Source of the DNA: Terriglobus albidus
GTDB lineage: Bacteria; Acidobacteriota; Terriglobia; Terriglobales; Acidobacteriaceae
Length of the DNA stretch: 64,000 bases
Direction: 5' to 3'
Assembly (NCBI RefSeq): GCF_025685425.1
Contig: NZ_JAGTAS010000051.1
Span: 143,236-207,235, forward strand
Under the pieces are notes generated by a model. It saw only the letters and a list, made by a program, of their open reading frames with translations. It made no database searches and was not told the origin of the DNA. Made by a program: the position numbers and the translations under genes. Shown here one piece after another: positions 26,977 through 35,516 of the stretch (its first letter is position 1; each line of letters opens with the position of its first letter).

Positions 26977-27218
26977 AGGACCACAGAACTGGGTGCCCCA
27001 TCCATCACATCGTGATTGGGTGGGATGTCTCGCGGAGCGAGACGCTTTTCCCTCCTGGGCACCGAAAGAGTACTGGTAGAGAAGCAGATTTCTCCGCTCC
27101 CGTTTGGAGCTACGAAATGACAAACCAAAAAGCAGGTTCGCGCGTAGCGCGAATGCCCACATCTCGGCCTAGCCGAGATATGGGGCACCCATTCGGTGGC
27201 TCAACTAGCAACCAGGAA
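26977..27218. repeat. Repeat cluster between maf and the M20 peptidase
   Basis: A CATC(G)TGATG-type palindrome with GCGGAGCGAGACGC (26990-27060), an R1-like segment (GAGAAGCAGATTTCTCCGC...GAAATGACAAAC, 27078-27126), a class IV element at about 27136-27192, then period-7 CTAGCAA units from 27203 that run into the 3' end of the M20 gene. Confidence 0.75.
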
Positions 27219-28319
27219 CTAGCAACTAGCAACCATCTGCGCGAGCAGATTGGTGCGTGGGGCTATGTGGGCAATCTCGGTCTGTTCGTGTGCTGCGTGA
27301 GCGCCGATGCCGACAGCGCCCATGCCATCGAGCGTTGGAGCGAAGGGGGCGGTGAAGTTACCGTCTGAGCCTCCGCCGGTTGCTGCTTCATCGAGCGAGA
27401 AGCCGAGGCCAGCGGCGAGCTTTTTCGCCTGCCGGTAGAGCCGCACCGTGCCCGCAGAGCGTTCCATGGGAGGACGATTGATGCCGCCGGTGACGGTCAC
27501 TGTACATGCCTTGTCCATTGCTTTCAGTGCACGCAGCTTGCGGTCGATGCGTTCTCCATCGCGCATGGTTGGGATTCGCAAGTCGATCTCGGCCCACGCC
27601 TCGGCGGCGATCACGTTCGACTTGGTGCCGCCGCCGATGACGCCGGCGTTCAACGTGATGCCGCGCTTCAGATCGTTCAGCTCAGCGAGCTTCAATAACT
27701 GCCGCGAGAGCTCCAGCGTCGCTGAGTGGCCCTTCTCAGGATCTACGCCTGCATGCGCGCTGACGCCGGTTACCGCAATACGGTAGTTGCCGATACCCTT
27801 ACGCTGTGTCTTATAGGCCCAGTTCGGGGCCTGTGCCGGCTCCAGTACAAAAACCGCTTCGGCCGTCTGTGCGATCTTCTCCGTGATGGGCCGTGAAGCA
27901 GGACTGCCGATCTCCTCGTCGGAGACGAGCAGCAACACCACCTCACGTTGCAATTCGGAGGCACGCAATGCTTCCAACGCCATCACGACGCCGAGCTTCA
28001 TGTCCAGCACGCCTGGGCCGTACAAATGCGTTGCTGTCCGCCGCCAGGGCATCGTCTTCAGTGTGCCGATGGGCCATACGGTATCGAGATGGCCGAGGAG
28101 GACAACCGGCTTGCGTCCTCTGCGTTTTGGGCCGAAACGCAGCTCCAGCAGGTCACCATGCTGCTTCTGCCGGTGGCGCTTAATCTGCGGCTGCAGCCCG
28201 GCGGCAAGCTCCAACAGAGCATCGTTGCAGCGATCAACGGCGGCTTTATCGTCGGATGGTGACTCGATCTCCACCAACTTGCGTGTCTGGCTGATGACGC
28301 GGGCGACATCGACGGTCAT
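27219..28319 (-). CDS. M20-family metallopeptidase (carboxypeptidase G2-like)
   Basis: 366 residues. Zinc-site features are GHLDTVW (His77, Asp79), GPGVLDMKLG (Asp106), SDEEIGS (Glu135/Glu136), FVLEPA and a C-terminal GIGAHAAHEQTE. The dimerisation domain includes SAHAGVDPEKG. Related enzymes cleave C-terminal glutamate or dipeptides. The ATG overlaps the stop of the C26 gene (ATGA). The last four codons and stop (VASC-stop) come from a GTTGCTA heptamer repeat, so the native C-terminus was probably replaced by repeat DNA. Confidence 0.92.
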   Translation of the reverse strand: MTVDVARVISQTRKLVEIESPSDDKAAVDRCNDALLELAAGLQPQIKRHRQKQHGDLLELRFGPKRRGRKPVVLLGHLDTVWPIGTLKTMPWRRTATHLYGPGVLDMKLGVVMALEALRASELQREVVLLLVSDEEIGSPASRPITEKIAQTAEAVFVLEPAQAPNWAYKTQRKGIGNYRIAVTGVSAHAGVDPEKGHSATLELSRQLLKLAELNDLKRGITLNAGVIGGGTKSNVIAAEAWAEIDLRIPTMRDGERIDRKLRALKAMDKACTVTVTGGINRPPMERSAGTVRLYRQAKKLAAGLGFSLDEAATGGGSDGNFTAPFAPTLDGMGAVGIGAHAAHEQTEIAHIAPRTNLLAQMVASC

Positions 28320-29086
28320 GCGATGGAGTCCTTGATCTCGCGCGGCTTCCACTGCCGTGCCTCTTCGACGAAGCGCTCAAAGATTGCACGCGAGGCAGGT
28401 GAGTGATCGAAGGTACGCTCCGGATGCCATTGCACTCCCAGCACAAAATGTCCGGGATGCTGGCCACCTTCTACGGCCTCAATGACGCCGTCCACGGGGC
28501 ACCGCGCCACGATCCGAAGGCCATCGCCGGGATCCTGCAGCGCCTGGTGATGGCTGCTGTTCACCGGCAGGGTGAGCATGTGTTCGTGCTCCGGAACGCC
28601 GGTTGCCGCGACGATTGCACCCAGCATCGAATCGGCTGCAACTTCGGCTGGATGAGCTTCCATCACTTCGCGGCCGGCACGATGATCGATCCCGGTGCCT
28701 TCCACATGCTGCACGAGCGATCCTGTGCGCCATACGTTCAGCATCTGCACGCCGAAGCAGATACAGAGCAGAGGCTTGTGCATGTTGTGCGCATCCTGCA
28801 GCAGCAACTCATCGACGTTTTCGCGCGCGGGGTCGGCATCGGCGGTCTCAGGATCGCGCGACTGACCATACTTCTGCGGATTCACATCGGCGCCGCTGCC
28901 GGGCAGAAGAAAGGCCTGACAACTGTTGGCAATCCTGGCAATCTCAGCGTTGGTGCTGTCCAGCGGCACCGGGACCGGCTCGGCTCCGCAACGCCGAAGC
29001 GCCTCAGCATACTGCGGCCACGCACGCTGGGAGTAGGCTGCATCGGTCGACCAGGGAATGGGGATGGCAATACGGGGGGTGTTCAT
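28316..29086 (-). CDS. Gamma-glutamyl-gamma-aminobutyrate hydrolase-like class I amidotransferase (C26)
   Basis: 256 residues of the class I glutamine amidotransferase fold. Features are PIPW at the start, LPGSGADVNP (oxyanion region), the nucleophile elbow LLCICFGVQMLNV with Cys110, and the catalytic His/Glu pair in GVQWHPERT. PuuD-type members hydrolyse gamma-glutamyl-GABA and similar isopeptides. Coupling to an M20 peptidase suggests a short pathway breaking down gamma-glutamyl or glutamate-terminated peptides; this is inference. Confidence 0.9.
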   Translation of the reverse strand: MNTPRIAIPIPWSTDAAYSQRAWPQYAEALRRCGAEPVPVPLDSTNAEIARIANSCQAFLLPGSGADVNPQKYGQSRDPETADADPARENVDELLLQDAHNMHKPLLCICFGVQMLNVWRTGSLVQHVEGTGIDHRAGREVMEAHPAEVAADSMLGAIVAATGVPEHEHMLTLPVNSSHHQALQDPGDGLRIVARCPVDGVIEAVEGGQHPGHFVLGVQWHPERTFDHSPASRAIFERFVEEARQWKPREIKDSIA

Positions 29087-29095
29087 GAAACCCCT

Positions 29096-29202
29096 ATTTT
29101 ATTGAATGATTGAATAACGGAATAATTGAATAAACCAGAGCACCGAAGCTGCAGGGACACTATTCAATTTTTTACTTATTCAATTCTTCAATTGGTTCCC
29201 GG
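29096..29202. repeat. Inverted pair of ATTGAATN / ATTCAATN arms
   Basis: About 29096-29136 carries ATTGAATGATTGAATAA-type units. About 29160-29199 carries the reverse complement (ATTCAATT...ATTCAATTCTTCAATT). They lie between the C26 start and the 3' end of the VTT gene and could pair into a long hairpin; the VTT stop codon is at the edge of the right arm. Confidence 0.65.
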
Positions 29203-29859
29203 TTCAGCCGTGCCGTTCTCCTCCACCGGAAAACGGTCGCCCTTGCGGCGGTCGAAGAGTTTGCGCACAATCCAGAAGCCCACCAACAGCACGAGGAGGC
29301 CGCCAATACCGATGACATAGCCGGTGTGCTCATGAATCATGTTGCCGGCGGTGTCGATAATCTGAGGGCCGTAGAGGATCGTGATGAGGGCCTCGGCTCC
29401 GAAGCGCAGGAACTTGCCCAGGAAGATCGCCAGGAAGAACGCCGCCGTGCGCATCTCGAAGACACCGGCGGCAAACTCGAAGAGCTTGATCGGTGTCGGG
29501 GGCGGCAGCATGGCAGGAATCATGATGGCCAGGAACTCCTGACGCTCAAAGCGGTCGCGGAGCTGCTCGTAACGCTTGCGGTTGATCCGCTTCAGCAGAA
29601 ACAGCTCTCCGCCGGCACGGCCGACGAAAAAGGGGACCAGGCTTCCAATGGCGGAACCCGCCGCAGCCAGCAGCACAAACAGGAACGACTTGGGATGGTC
29701 GTGGACGACATAGGCGATGAGCAAAGCGTCGATCGGGACCGGGATGGTGGCCGAATCGATGAGCGCCAGAGCGCCGATACCCCAGAAGCCGAGCGGCAAC
29801 AGCAATTTGAGCAGCCAGGCAAGAAACTTGTGAATAAGTGCTGAAGGCGAAGATTTCAC
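29188..29859 (-). CDS. VTT/DedA-like inner-membrane protein
   Basis: 223 residues with five or so hydrophobic segments. The VTT (DedA/YqaA-like) pattern is visible: ALALIDSATIPVPIDALL (re-entrant region), AAAGSAIGSLVPFFVGRAGG, and a proline-rich loop IPAMLPPPTPIKLFEFAAGV before the next helix, with GKFLRFGAEAL near the end. The family contributes to membrane homeostasis and lipid or undecaprenyl-phosphate scrambling; the exact role is unknown. Single gene, 65 bp downstream of mogA. Confidence 0.87.
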   Translation of the reverse strand: MKSSPSALIHKFLAWLLKLLLPLGFWGIGALALIDSATIPVPIDALLIAYVVHDHPKSFLFVLLAAAGSAIGSLVPFFVGRAGGELFLLKRINRKRYEQLRDRFERQEFLAIMIPAMLPPPTPIKLFEFAAGVFEMRTAAFFLAIFLGKFLRFGAEALITILYGPQIIDTAGNMIHEHTGYVIGIGGLLVLLVGFWIVRKLFDRRKGDRFPVEENGTAEPGTN

Positions 29860-29924
29860 GGAAGTCCCATTTTATCGTGCCCATTAGCGTGCCCGGTTGG
29901 CTTCATCGATTCCACGCCGGGGCG

Positions 29925-30407
29925 TTATCGGTTCAAGCCAGCGTGGTCGGTATGCCCCGCCAGAAGTTCGAGGGCATGCGGCAGAAGAGGAAGCACCGTC
30001 TCCAGCGACTCCTGGGCGCCGATGGGGCTTCCCGGAAGGTTGATGACCAGCGTGCGGTCGAGGATGCCACAGACACCCCGGCTGAGTGCCGCCAGCGGTG
30101 TCTTTTTTGCGCCCTCAGCGCGCATACGTTCCGCCAGACCGGGAACCAGACGCGTGCACACAGAGCGGGTCGCCTCCGGCGTGACATCCCGCTCCGCCAG
30201 GCCCGTTCCCCCGGTGGTAACTACGAGTTGCACCGCCTGCGCCGCCTCCCGCAGGGTGGCTGTAATGGCCTCCACATCGTCCGGAACCAGCCGCTGCTCG
30301 ACCGTAAACCCTGCCGCTTCAAGCATCTTCCTCACCTGGGGACCGGAAAGATCCGGCCTTTGGCCGGCGAAGCTGCTGTCGGAAACGGTAATGACTGTGG
30401 CGCGCAC
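29925..30407 (-). CDS. MogA/MoaB-family molybdenum cofactor biosynthesis protein
   Basis: 160 residues. Conserved blocks are VITVSDSSFAG, the nucleotide-binding TTGGTGLAERDVTPEA, and INLPGSPIGAQESLE near the C-terminus. MogA adenylylates molybdopterin before molybdate insertion; MoaB is a close paralogue, and the two cannot be separated here with certainty. A molybdopterin-dependent oxidoreductase is encoded on the same strand about 2.5 kb away (32928-35057). Confidence 0.93.
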   Translation of the reverse strand: MRATVITVSDSSFAGQRPDLSGPQVRKMLEAAGFTVEQRLVPDDVEAITATLREAAQAVQLVVTTGGTGLAERDVTPEATRSVCTRLVPGLAERMRAEGAKKTPLAALSRGVCGILDRTLVINLPGSPIGAQESLETVLPLLPHALELLAGHTDHAGLNR

Positions 30408-30518
30408 CCGGTCATTGTACGGGGCTGAGTTAAGAAGTATGGGGAGGGGGGTGAGAAAATAGCGAGAAGGTCAACTGTCGGCGAGACTTCCCGTCCGCAG
30501 TAGAAGTCTTATCTCAAG

Positions 30519-31598
30519 ATGACGCCAGTGGAAACGCCACCCAACGCTCCTTCGCCGGAGCTTAGCGGCCGCAAAGCTCGCCGCTACGACGAGATGGAGC
30601 ACCATGAGCTGCTCCACCTGATGGATGAGATCGACGATGAACGCGCCCGGGCGCGCTTCCGTGAGTCGATCTATATCTCGGTCATCGTCTGGCTCATCCT
30701 TGGCTGGTTCATGCTCTATGGCCCAAGAGTGCTCTTCCACCAGGGCAAAGTGATCTCGGTTGTGGATGCTCTGAAGGAGCGCGACAAGGAATTGCGCTAC
30801 CTCGATCTGCCGCCGGATGTGAGCAAGAAGCTGCCGAAGAAACCCACGGACATCATCAGTGACAAGGACCGCGTCGCCCAGACGAAGACGCCGACACTCG
30901 ATAAGAAGACCTTGCAGCAGTTGCAGGCCATGCAGCGCTCTGCGCCGCCGGCTCCGGTACAGGCGCCTCCCGCGCCCCAGCCTGCTCCGCAGCAGGCAGC
31001 CCCTGCACCTGCTCCGGCTCCACAGCAGCCGGCGCCGCAACAGGCACAGCAGCAGCCACTTCCTTCTACGCCGTTGCCCCAGCATCAGCCTCCGCCACAG
31101 CAGCAGGCGGCTCTGGATGCGCCTAAGCCTAATTTCAATACCAATCGCGCAGCTACCGGATTCGGCAATCTCGTGCAGCAGGCCGCACAGGCGGCCCGGA
31201 GTGGCGGTGGCGGCGGCAATTATGGGCAGAACGCGAACCCGCAACATCCGGGCCTGCAGGCTGGCGCTGAGATTCTCTCCGACACCATGGGCGTGGACTT
31301 CGGCCCGTACATGCGCCGCCTGCGGAACGACATCCAGCGTAACTGGGATCCACTGATTCCTGAGTCGGTCCGTGCGCCGATCCTGAAACAAGGCGTCACT
31401 GGTATTCGCTTCGTAATTCTTCCTGACGGCCGCATCGGCAACATTCTGCTGGAGACCAAGTCCGGCGATGTCGCGCTCGACAAAGCCGCATGGGGCGCCA
31501 TCACCGCCGAAGGACAGTTTCCGCCGTTACCCAAGGAGTTCAAAGGTCCCTACCTTGAGCTGCGCTGCGGCTTCTTCTACAACATGCCCGTGCAATGA
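30519..31598 (+). CDS. TonB-like energy-transducer family protein
   Basis: 359 residues. The N-terminal region is cytoplasmic with a charged helix, followed by one membrane helix (SVIVWLILGWFMLYG, about 53-70). A long Pro/Ala/Gln-rich periplasmic spacer (about 145-225) leads to a C-terminal TonB-like domain (GPYMRRLRNDIQRNWDPLIP ... GVTGIRFVILPDGRIGNI ... GPYLELRCGFFY). It may energise TonB-dependent receptors such as the one at 4572-7934, or serve a Tol-like function. Its stop overlaps the start of a small membrane ORF (ATGA). Confidence 0.85.
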   Translation: MTPVETPPNAPSPELSGRKARRYDEMEHHELLHLMDEIDDERARARFRESIYISVIVWLILGWFMLYGPRVLFHQGKVISVVDALKERDKELRYLDLPPDVSKKLPKKPTDIISDKDRVAQTKTPTLDKKTLQQLQAMQRSAPPAPVQAPPAPQPAPQQAAPAPAPAPQQPAPQQAQQQPLPSTPLPQHQPPPQQQAALDAPKPNFNTNRAATGFGNLVQQAAQAARSGGGGGNYGQNANPQHPGLQAGAEILSDTMGVDFGPYMRRLRNDIQRNWDPLIPESVRAPILKQGVTGIRFVILPDGRIGNILLETKSGDVALDKAAWGAITAEGQFPPLPKEFKGPYLELRCGFFYNMPVQ

Positions 31599-31723
31599 AG
31601 CCTGATGCGTTAACCTCTATCGCGCGCGGTCTTCTTCTGCTGGCTCTTTTGGTGATCGCCGTGGCTCTGTGGCGTGCGCATCACCATCACACGCTGGGGG
31701 CCGGATGGTGGAAGGCATGGTAG
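31595..31723 (+). CDS. Small single-pass membrane protein (42 aa) between tonB-like gene and miaA
   Basis: A 42-codon frame begins with an ATGA overlap at the TonB-like stop and ends a few bases into miaA. The product has one hydrophobic helix (GLLLLALLVIAVALW) and a His-rich, Trp-rich tail (RAHHHHTLGAGWWKAW). Coupling on both sides and the sensible membrane topology argue for a real gene. No homologue is recognised. Confidence 0.5.
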   Translation: MKPDALTSIARGLLLLALLVIAVALWRAHHHHTLGAGWWKAW

Positions 31724-32646
31724 AGCCTCTGTTGGTCGTGCTCGTCGGTCCGACGGCAAGCGGCAAAACCGCTCTCGGTATTCACCTCGCGCAACGCTTC
31801 GGCGGCGAGATCGTGAGCTGTGATTCGGTATCGGTCTATCGCGGCATGGATGTCGGATCAGCGAAGCCATCGCTGGAGGAGCGTGCCGCCGTTCCTCATC
31901 ATCTGATCGACATCCGTAACCCCGATGAGCCCTGCACCGCAGGCGACTACAGCCGTGAGGCACGTGCTGCGATTGCCGAGATTACCGCACGCGGCCACCT
32001 GCCGATTGTCAGCGGAGGCACCGGCCTGTATCTGCGGGCGCTTACCGATGGCCTCTTTGCAGGCCCGCAGCGCGACGAGGAACTGCGGGAGCGGCTGCGT
32101 CAGCGTGCTGCCGCTCGTGGCAGCGAGTATCTGCATCGCCTGCTCATGCGTCTGGATCGCAAGGCATCGGAGAGCATCCACGCGAATGACACTCCGAAGC
32201 TGATTCGCGCCATCGAGGTCTGTCTCGCCGCAAGGACGCCGATGACCGAGGCCTGGCAGCAGCAGGGCCGCGACCCGCTCACCGGGTACCGCATTGTGCG
32301 CCTCGGTCTGAATCCTGACCGCACGCTGCTTTACGACCGCATCAACCGCCGCGCCGCCGCTATGTTCGAACACGGCCTCGTAGAAGAAACCGCAATGCTT
32401 GCGCAGGAATATGGCGCCGACGTCCGGCCCTTGACCTCATTGGGCTACGCCCAGGCGCTTGCCCTGCTACAAGGCTCCATGACTCGCGAAGAGGCCATCG
32501 CTGCCGCACAACAGGGCCACCGCAACTACGCGAAGCGCCAGCTCACCTGGTTCCGCCGCGATCAGGATGTTCATTGGTTGAGTGGTTTTGGAGATGAGGT
32601 GAGGGAGGAAGCGGTGGAACTGGTAAAGGAGGGGTTGAATGGTTGA
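31717..32646 (+). CDS. miaA: tRNA dimethylallyltransferase
   Basis: About 309 residues; adds dimethylallyl to A37 of tRNAs reading UNN codons. P-loop VGPTASGKTALG, then SCDSVSVYRGMDVGSAKP, HHLIDIRNPDE, SGGTGLYLRALTDGLF, and the C-terminal RNYAKRQLTWFRRD. ATG codons at 31705 and 31717 are both possible. The last codons (GLNG-stop) lie inside a GGTTGAAT octamer tract. Confidence 0.95.
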   Translation: MVEPLLVVLVGPTASGKTALGIHLAQRFGGEIVSCDSVSVYRGMDVGSAKPSLEERAAVPHHLIDIRNPDEPCTAGDYSREARAAIAEITARGHLPIVSGGTGLYLRALTDGLFAGPQRDEELRERLRQRAAARGSEYLHRLLMRLDRKASESIHANDTPKLIRAIEVCLAARTPMTEAWQQQGRDPLTGYRIVRLGLNPDRTLLYDRINRRAAAMFEHGLVEETAMLAQEYGADVRPLTSLGYAQALALLQGSMTREEAIAAAQQGHRNYAKRQLTWFRRDQDVHWLSGFGDEVREEAVELVKEGLNG

Positions 32647-32715
32647 ATGGTTGAATTGTTGAATTGTTCCGCCAATGAGCGACTGGGGTGCGTTTCACCA
32701 TTCAACTATTCAACC
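32633..32715. repeat. Inverted pair of period-8 arms between convergent genes
   Basis: Left arm 32633-32668 has GGTTGAAT/TGTTGAAT units; right arm 32697-32715 is the reverse complement (ATTCAACT/ATTCAACC). The pair can fold into a hairpin. The miaA stop lies in the left arm and the stop of the convergent PGPGW-like gene lies in the right arm. Confidence 0.8.
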
Positions 32716-32921
32716 TTTTGCGGCATCCTTACCTTGCTCTTTGCCTTCCCCCACTTTTCCTTCACGCGTTCCAGAAGCCGTGCCGCCCAGAGGCGGTCTA
32801 CTGCTAAGACAGCCAGACCGGCGATCAGGAGAGGAATTCCAGGGATTACGGGCAGGACACAGCCTACCACTCCGATAAGGATCAGAAGCCAGGCGCCGGT
32901 CTCACGAAGGAATCGCTTCAC
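32706..32921 (-). CDS. Small PGPGW-like transmembrane protein
   Basis: 71 residues with a hydrophobic hairpin GAWLLILIGVVGCVLPVIPG...LLIAGLAVLAVD, similar to the small PGPGW/DUF454-like membrane families, then a basic amphipathic tail. Function is unknown. It lies 6 nt downstream of the molybdopterin oxidoreductase and is probably cotranscribed. Its final residues (KVE-stop) are encoded by a period-8 repeat arm. Confidence 0.7.
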   Translation of the reverse strand: MKRFLRETGAWLLILIGVVGCVLPVIPGIPLLIAGLAVLAVDRLWAARLLERVKEKWGKAKSKVRMPQKVE

Positions 32922-32927
32922 CTGTCG

Positions 32928-35057
32928 TTAGACGCAGGATTTGCGAACTTCAACCAATGTGGAATAAAAAGTCGGGCCCCCGCCGATATCGGTGAGGCGT
33001 TCGCTGGTCAGCAGATTGATGCCCTGACCCTCCGCATGTGTCTTATTCCAGGAGAGACGCGCGGCCACCACGCCCTCCGGCACCGTGCCGTCGACGTGAG
33101 CGGTAAGCTGCATCCGTCCGCGATCGTTAAAGATTTCCACCATATCACCGCTGGCGATGCCGCGCTGGGCGGCGTCGGTGCGATGCATCTCCAGCACGCC
33201 GATTCGTCCGGACTCCAGCTTCTGGTGGCTCTCCAGGTTGGCAAAGGTGGAGTTCATGTAGTTGTCGGCCTTACGCGGCAGAAACTCCAGCGGATAGATC
33301 GCGGCCTGCGGACTTAGCCGTGACTCGCTGGGAGCGTGGAAGGTTGGAAGGGCATCGCTTCCCGCCTCGGCGATCGCCGCGGAAGAAAACTCGCCTTTTC
33401 CTGATGGCGTACGGAACCACTCCGGCGAAGAAAATGGATGACCTTCCGGCAGATTCAGCCGGACATGGCCCTCCTTCTCCAGGCGCTCCGGCGTAATTCC
33501 GGCAAACCAAGGATGCGAGGTCTCGTACGCCTGCGCGATCAGGTCATCTTCGGTGTCGTGGAAGCAGACCTCTGGAAATCCCATGCGCTGGCCCAGCTGA
33601 CCGAAGAGCCATACATTCGACTTCGCCTCGCCCAGCGGTGCGATGGCTGGTGTGGAAAGCTGTGCGAAGAGATGCCCGTAGGCACCCTGCGTGTCTTTCA
33701 CTTCCAGGAAGGTCGGTGCGGGCAGCAGGACATCTGCGTAATCGGCCGTGTCGGTGAAGAACTGCTCATGCACCACGGTGAAGAGGTCTTCGCGAGCCAT
33801 GCCGCGCAGCACCGCGTTCTGATTCGGAGCTACCGCCGCGGGATTGCTGTTGTAGACAAACATCGCCTTCACGGGGGGATCGTTCAGCTCTGTCAGCGCC
33901 TGACCGAGCTGGGACATATTCACCACGCGCGCCTCACGCTTCAGCGGACTGGCCAGCATCAGCTCCGGCATCTGCAGGCGCGCCGAATTGAAGGGGAATG
34001 AGCCTGAGGTCGAAAGCTGTACCCCGCCGCCGCGATGCATCCACGCTCCGGTCAGAAGGGGCAACATCAGCACCGCGCGAGCGCCGGCGCCGCCGTTCTC
34101 GCTGCGCTGGATACCATAGTTCAACCGAATCGCCGAGGGCACCGCACGCGCATACTCCCGCGCCAGGCGCTCGATATCGGCGGCGGCTACACCTGTAACC
34201 TTCTCCACCTGTGCCGGAGCGTATTCCGGTTGCAGCACATGGCGCTTGAGGTCATCGAAGCCGTGCGTGCAGCGGGCGATGTACTCCTTGTTCTCGAGGC
34301 CGTCGCGCACAATGACATGCATCATGCCGAGCGCCAGCGCGGTATCCGTTCCCGGATGGATGGCGATGTGCCAGTCCGCCAGAGCCGCGGTGCGGGTCTT
34401 ATACGGATCGATGACGATCAGTTTTGCTCCATTGCGGCGCGCCTGTTCGATGAAGGGCCACAGATGGATGTTGTTGCCGTGAATGTTCGCACCCCAGGCG
34501 ATGATGTAGCGTGCATGGGCGAAGTCCTGCGGCTCAACACCGAGCTTTACGCCGTAGACGCTAATCATTGCGGCGCCGCCGGCGCTGGCGCAGATGGTGC
34601 GATCGAGCTGCGAGGCTCCCAGACGATGAAAGAAGCGGCGGTCCATGGAGCCATAGCCCAACTGGCCGATAGTGCCCGCATAGGAATAGGGCAGTACTGC
34701 CTCCGGCCCGTACGTCTCCGTGATGGTCTTCAGGCGCCCAGCCACGAGATCCAGCGCCTCATCCCAGGAGATGCGCTCGAAGACCGCAGCTTCGTTGCCC
34801 TTCTCCAGCGGACCTTTGGGAACGTCCGCGCGGCGGCGCATGGGATAGAGCAGGCGATCCGGCGAATAAACACGGTCGAGATACTTGGCGACCTTGCCGC
34901 AGAGAAAGCCGCGGGTCACCGGATGCGAGGGATCGCCCTGCATCTTGACAGCGCGTCCGGTCAGCGTGTCGACCGTCACCAGGACACCACAGGAGTCCGG
35001 GCAGTCATGCGAACAAACGGCGTGCACCACTTTCGTATTGGCCTGCGCGTGGGGCAT
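32928..35057 (-). CDS. Molybdopterin-dependent oxidoreductase (DMSO-reductase superfamily)
   Basis: 709 residues. The N-terminal [4Fe-4S] motif is CSHDCPDSCGVLVTV with RGFLCGK. Mo-bis-MGD binding segments follow (YIIAWGANIHGNNIHLWPF, LIVIDPYKTRTAALADWHIAIHPGTD). The C-terminal domain (MNSTFANLESHQKLESGRIGVLEMHRTDAAQRGI) completes the fold. No Tat signal is seen, so it is probably cytoplasmic. Substrate is unknown; formate, nitrate and sulfur compounds are all processed by relatives. Its start is 15 bp from the divergent 35073 gene. Confidence 0.9.
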   Translation of the reverse strand: MPHAQANTKVVHAVCSHDCPDSCGVLVTVDTLTGRAVKMQGDPSHPVTRGFLCGKVAKYLDRVYSPDRLLYPMRRRADVPKGPLEKGNEAAVFERISWDEALDLVAGRLKTITETYGPEAVLPYSYAGTIGQLGYGSMDRRFFHRLGASQLDRTICASAGGAAMISVYGVKLGVEPQDFAHARYIIAWGANIHGNNIHLWPFIEQARRNGAKLIVIDPYKTRTAALADWHIAIHPGTDTALALGMMHVIVRDGLENKEYIARCTHGFDDLKRHVLQPEYAPAQVEKVTGVAAADIERLAREYARAVPSAIRLNYGIQRSENGGAGARAVLMLPLLTGAWMHRGGGVQLSTSGSFPFNSARLQMPELMLASPLKREARVVNMSQLGQALTELNDPPVKAMFVYNSNPAAVAPNQNAVLRGMAREDLFTVVHEQFFTDTADYADVLLPAPTFLEVKDTQGAYGHLFAQLSTPAIAPLGEAKSNVWLFGQLGQRMGFPEVCFHDTEDDLIAQAYETSHPWFAGITPERLEKEGHVRLNLPEGHPFSSPEWFRTPSGKGEFSSAAIAEAGSDALPTFHAPSESRLSPQAAIYPLEFLPRKADNYMNSTFANLESHQKLESGRIGVLEMHRTDAAQRGIASGDMVEIFNDRGRMQLTAHVDGTVPEGVVAARLSWNKTHAEGQGINLLTSERLTDIGGGPTFYSTLVEVRKSCV

Positions 35058-35072
35058 AGATACATTCTAGTC

Positions 35073-35516
35073 ATGCGCCGTATTTTGCTCGCCCTGATCT
35101 TTGCCTCTGCCACCCTTGCACCTGCCCAGTTGGGAACCGTACCCCAGCAGACATTGGACTGCATCAAGGTGCTGCTCGCGCAGGAACGGTCCTGGAACGC
35201 AGGGGATATTGATGGATTTCTGACCGGCTACAAAGACTCGCCGGAGACGATCTTCGTCAGCCGTGGCGTGCATAAGGGATTTGCGGAGCTGGCGGATAAC
35301 TACCGCAGGAGCTATCCGACGAAGGCCGCGATGGGGACGCTGAGCTTCAGTGATTTCGATGTGAAACAGCTTGATGAGAACTTTGCGGTGGTGCTGGGCA
35401 GGTTCCATCTGGAGCGGAAGAAGCAGGATGGTGGGAATGCGGAAGGTGTCTTTTCGCTGGTGATGGAGAAGACGGATGCGGGATGGAAGATCGTGGTGGA
35501 TCACACGACGTCGTGA
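35073..35516 (+). CDS. Exported SnoaL/NTF2-like protein (DUF4440 type)
   Basis: 147 residues. Signal peptide MRRILLALIFASATLAPAQ, then the cone-shaped NTF2 fold: LLAQERSWNAGDIDGFLTGY, TIFVSRGVHKGFAELADNYRRSYP, FAVVLGRFHLERK and VMEKTDAGWKIVVDHTT. Such proteins often bind small ligands or act as isomerases, but no catalytic set is evident. The frame continues far upstream antisense to the oxidoreductase; the ATG at 35073 is the first that yields a signal peptide. Confidence 0.82.
   Translation: MRRILLALIFASATLAPAQLGTVPQQTLDCIKVLLAQERSWNAGDIDGFLTGYKDSPETIFVSRGVHKGFAELADNYRRSYPTKAAMGTLSFSDFDVKQLDENFAVVLGRFHLERKKQDGGNAEGVFSLVMEKTDAGWKIVVDHTTS

Noticed and set aside
34035..35072. 346-codon upstream extension of the NTF2-like protein
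   Set aside because: Lies antisense to the molybdopterin oxidoreductase; the ATG at 35073 starts a good signal peptide.
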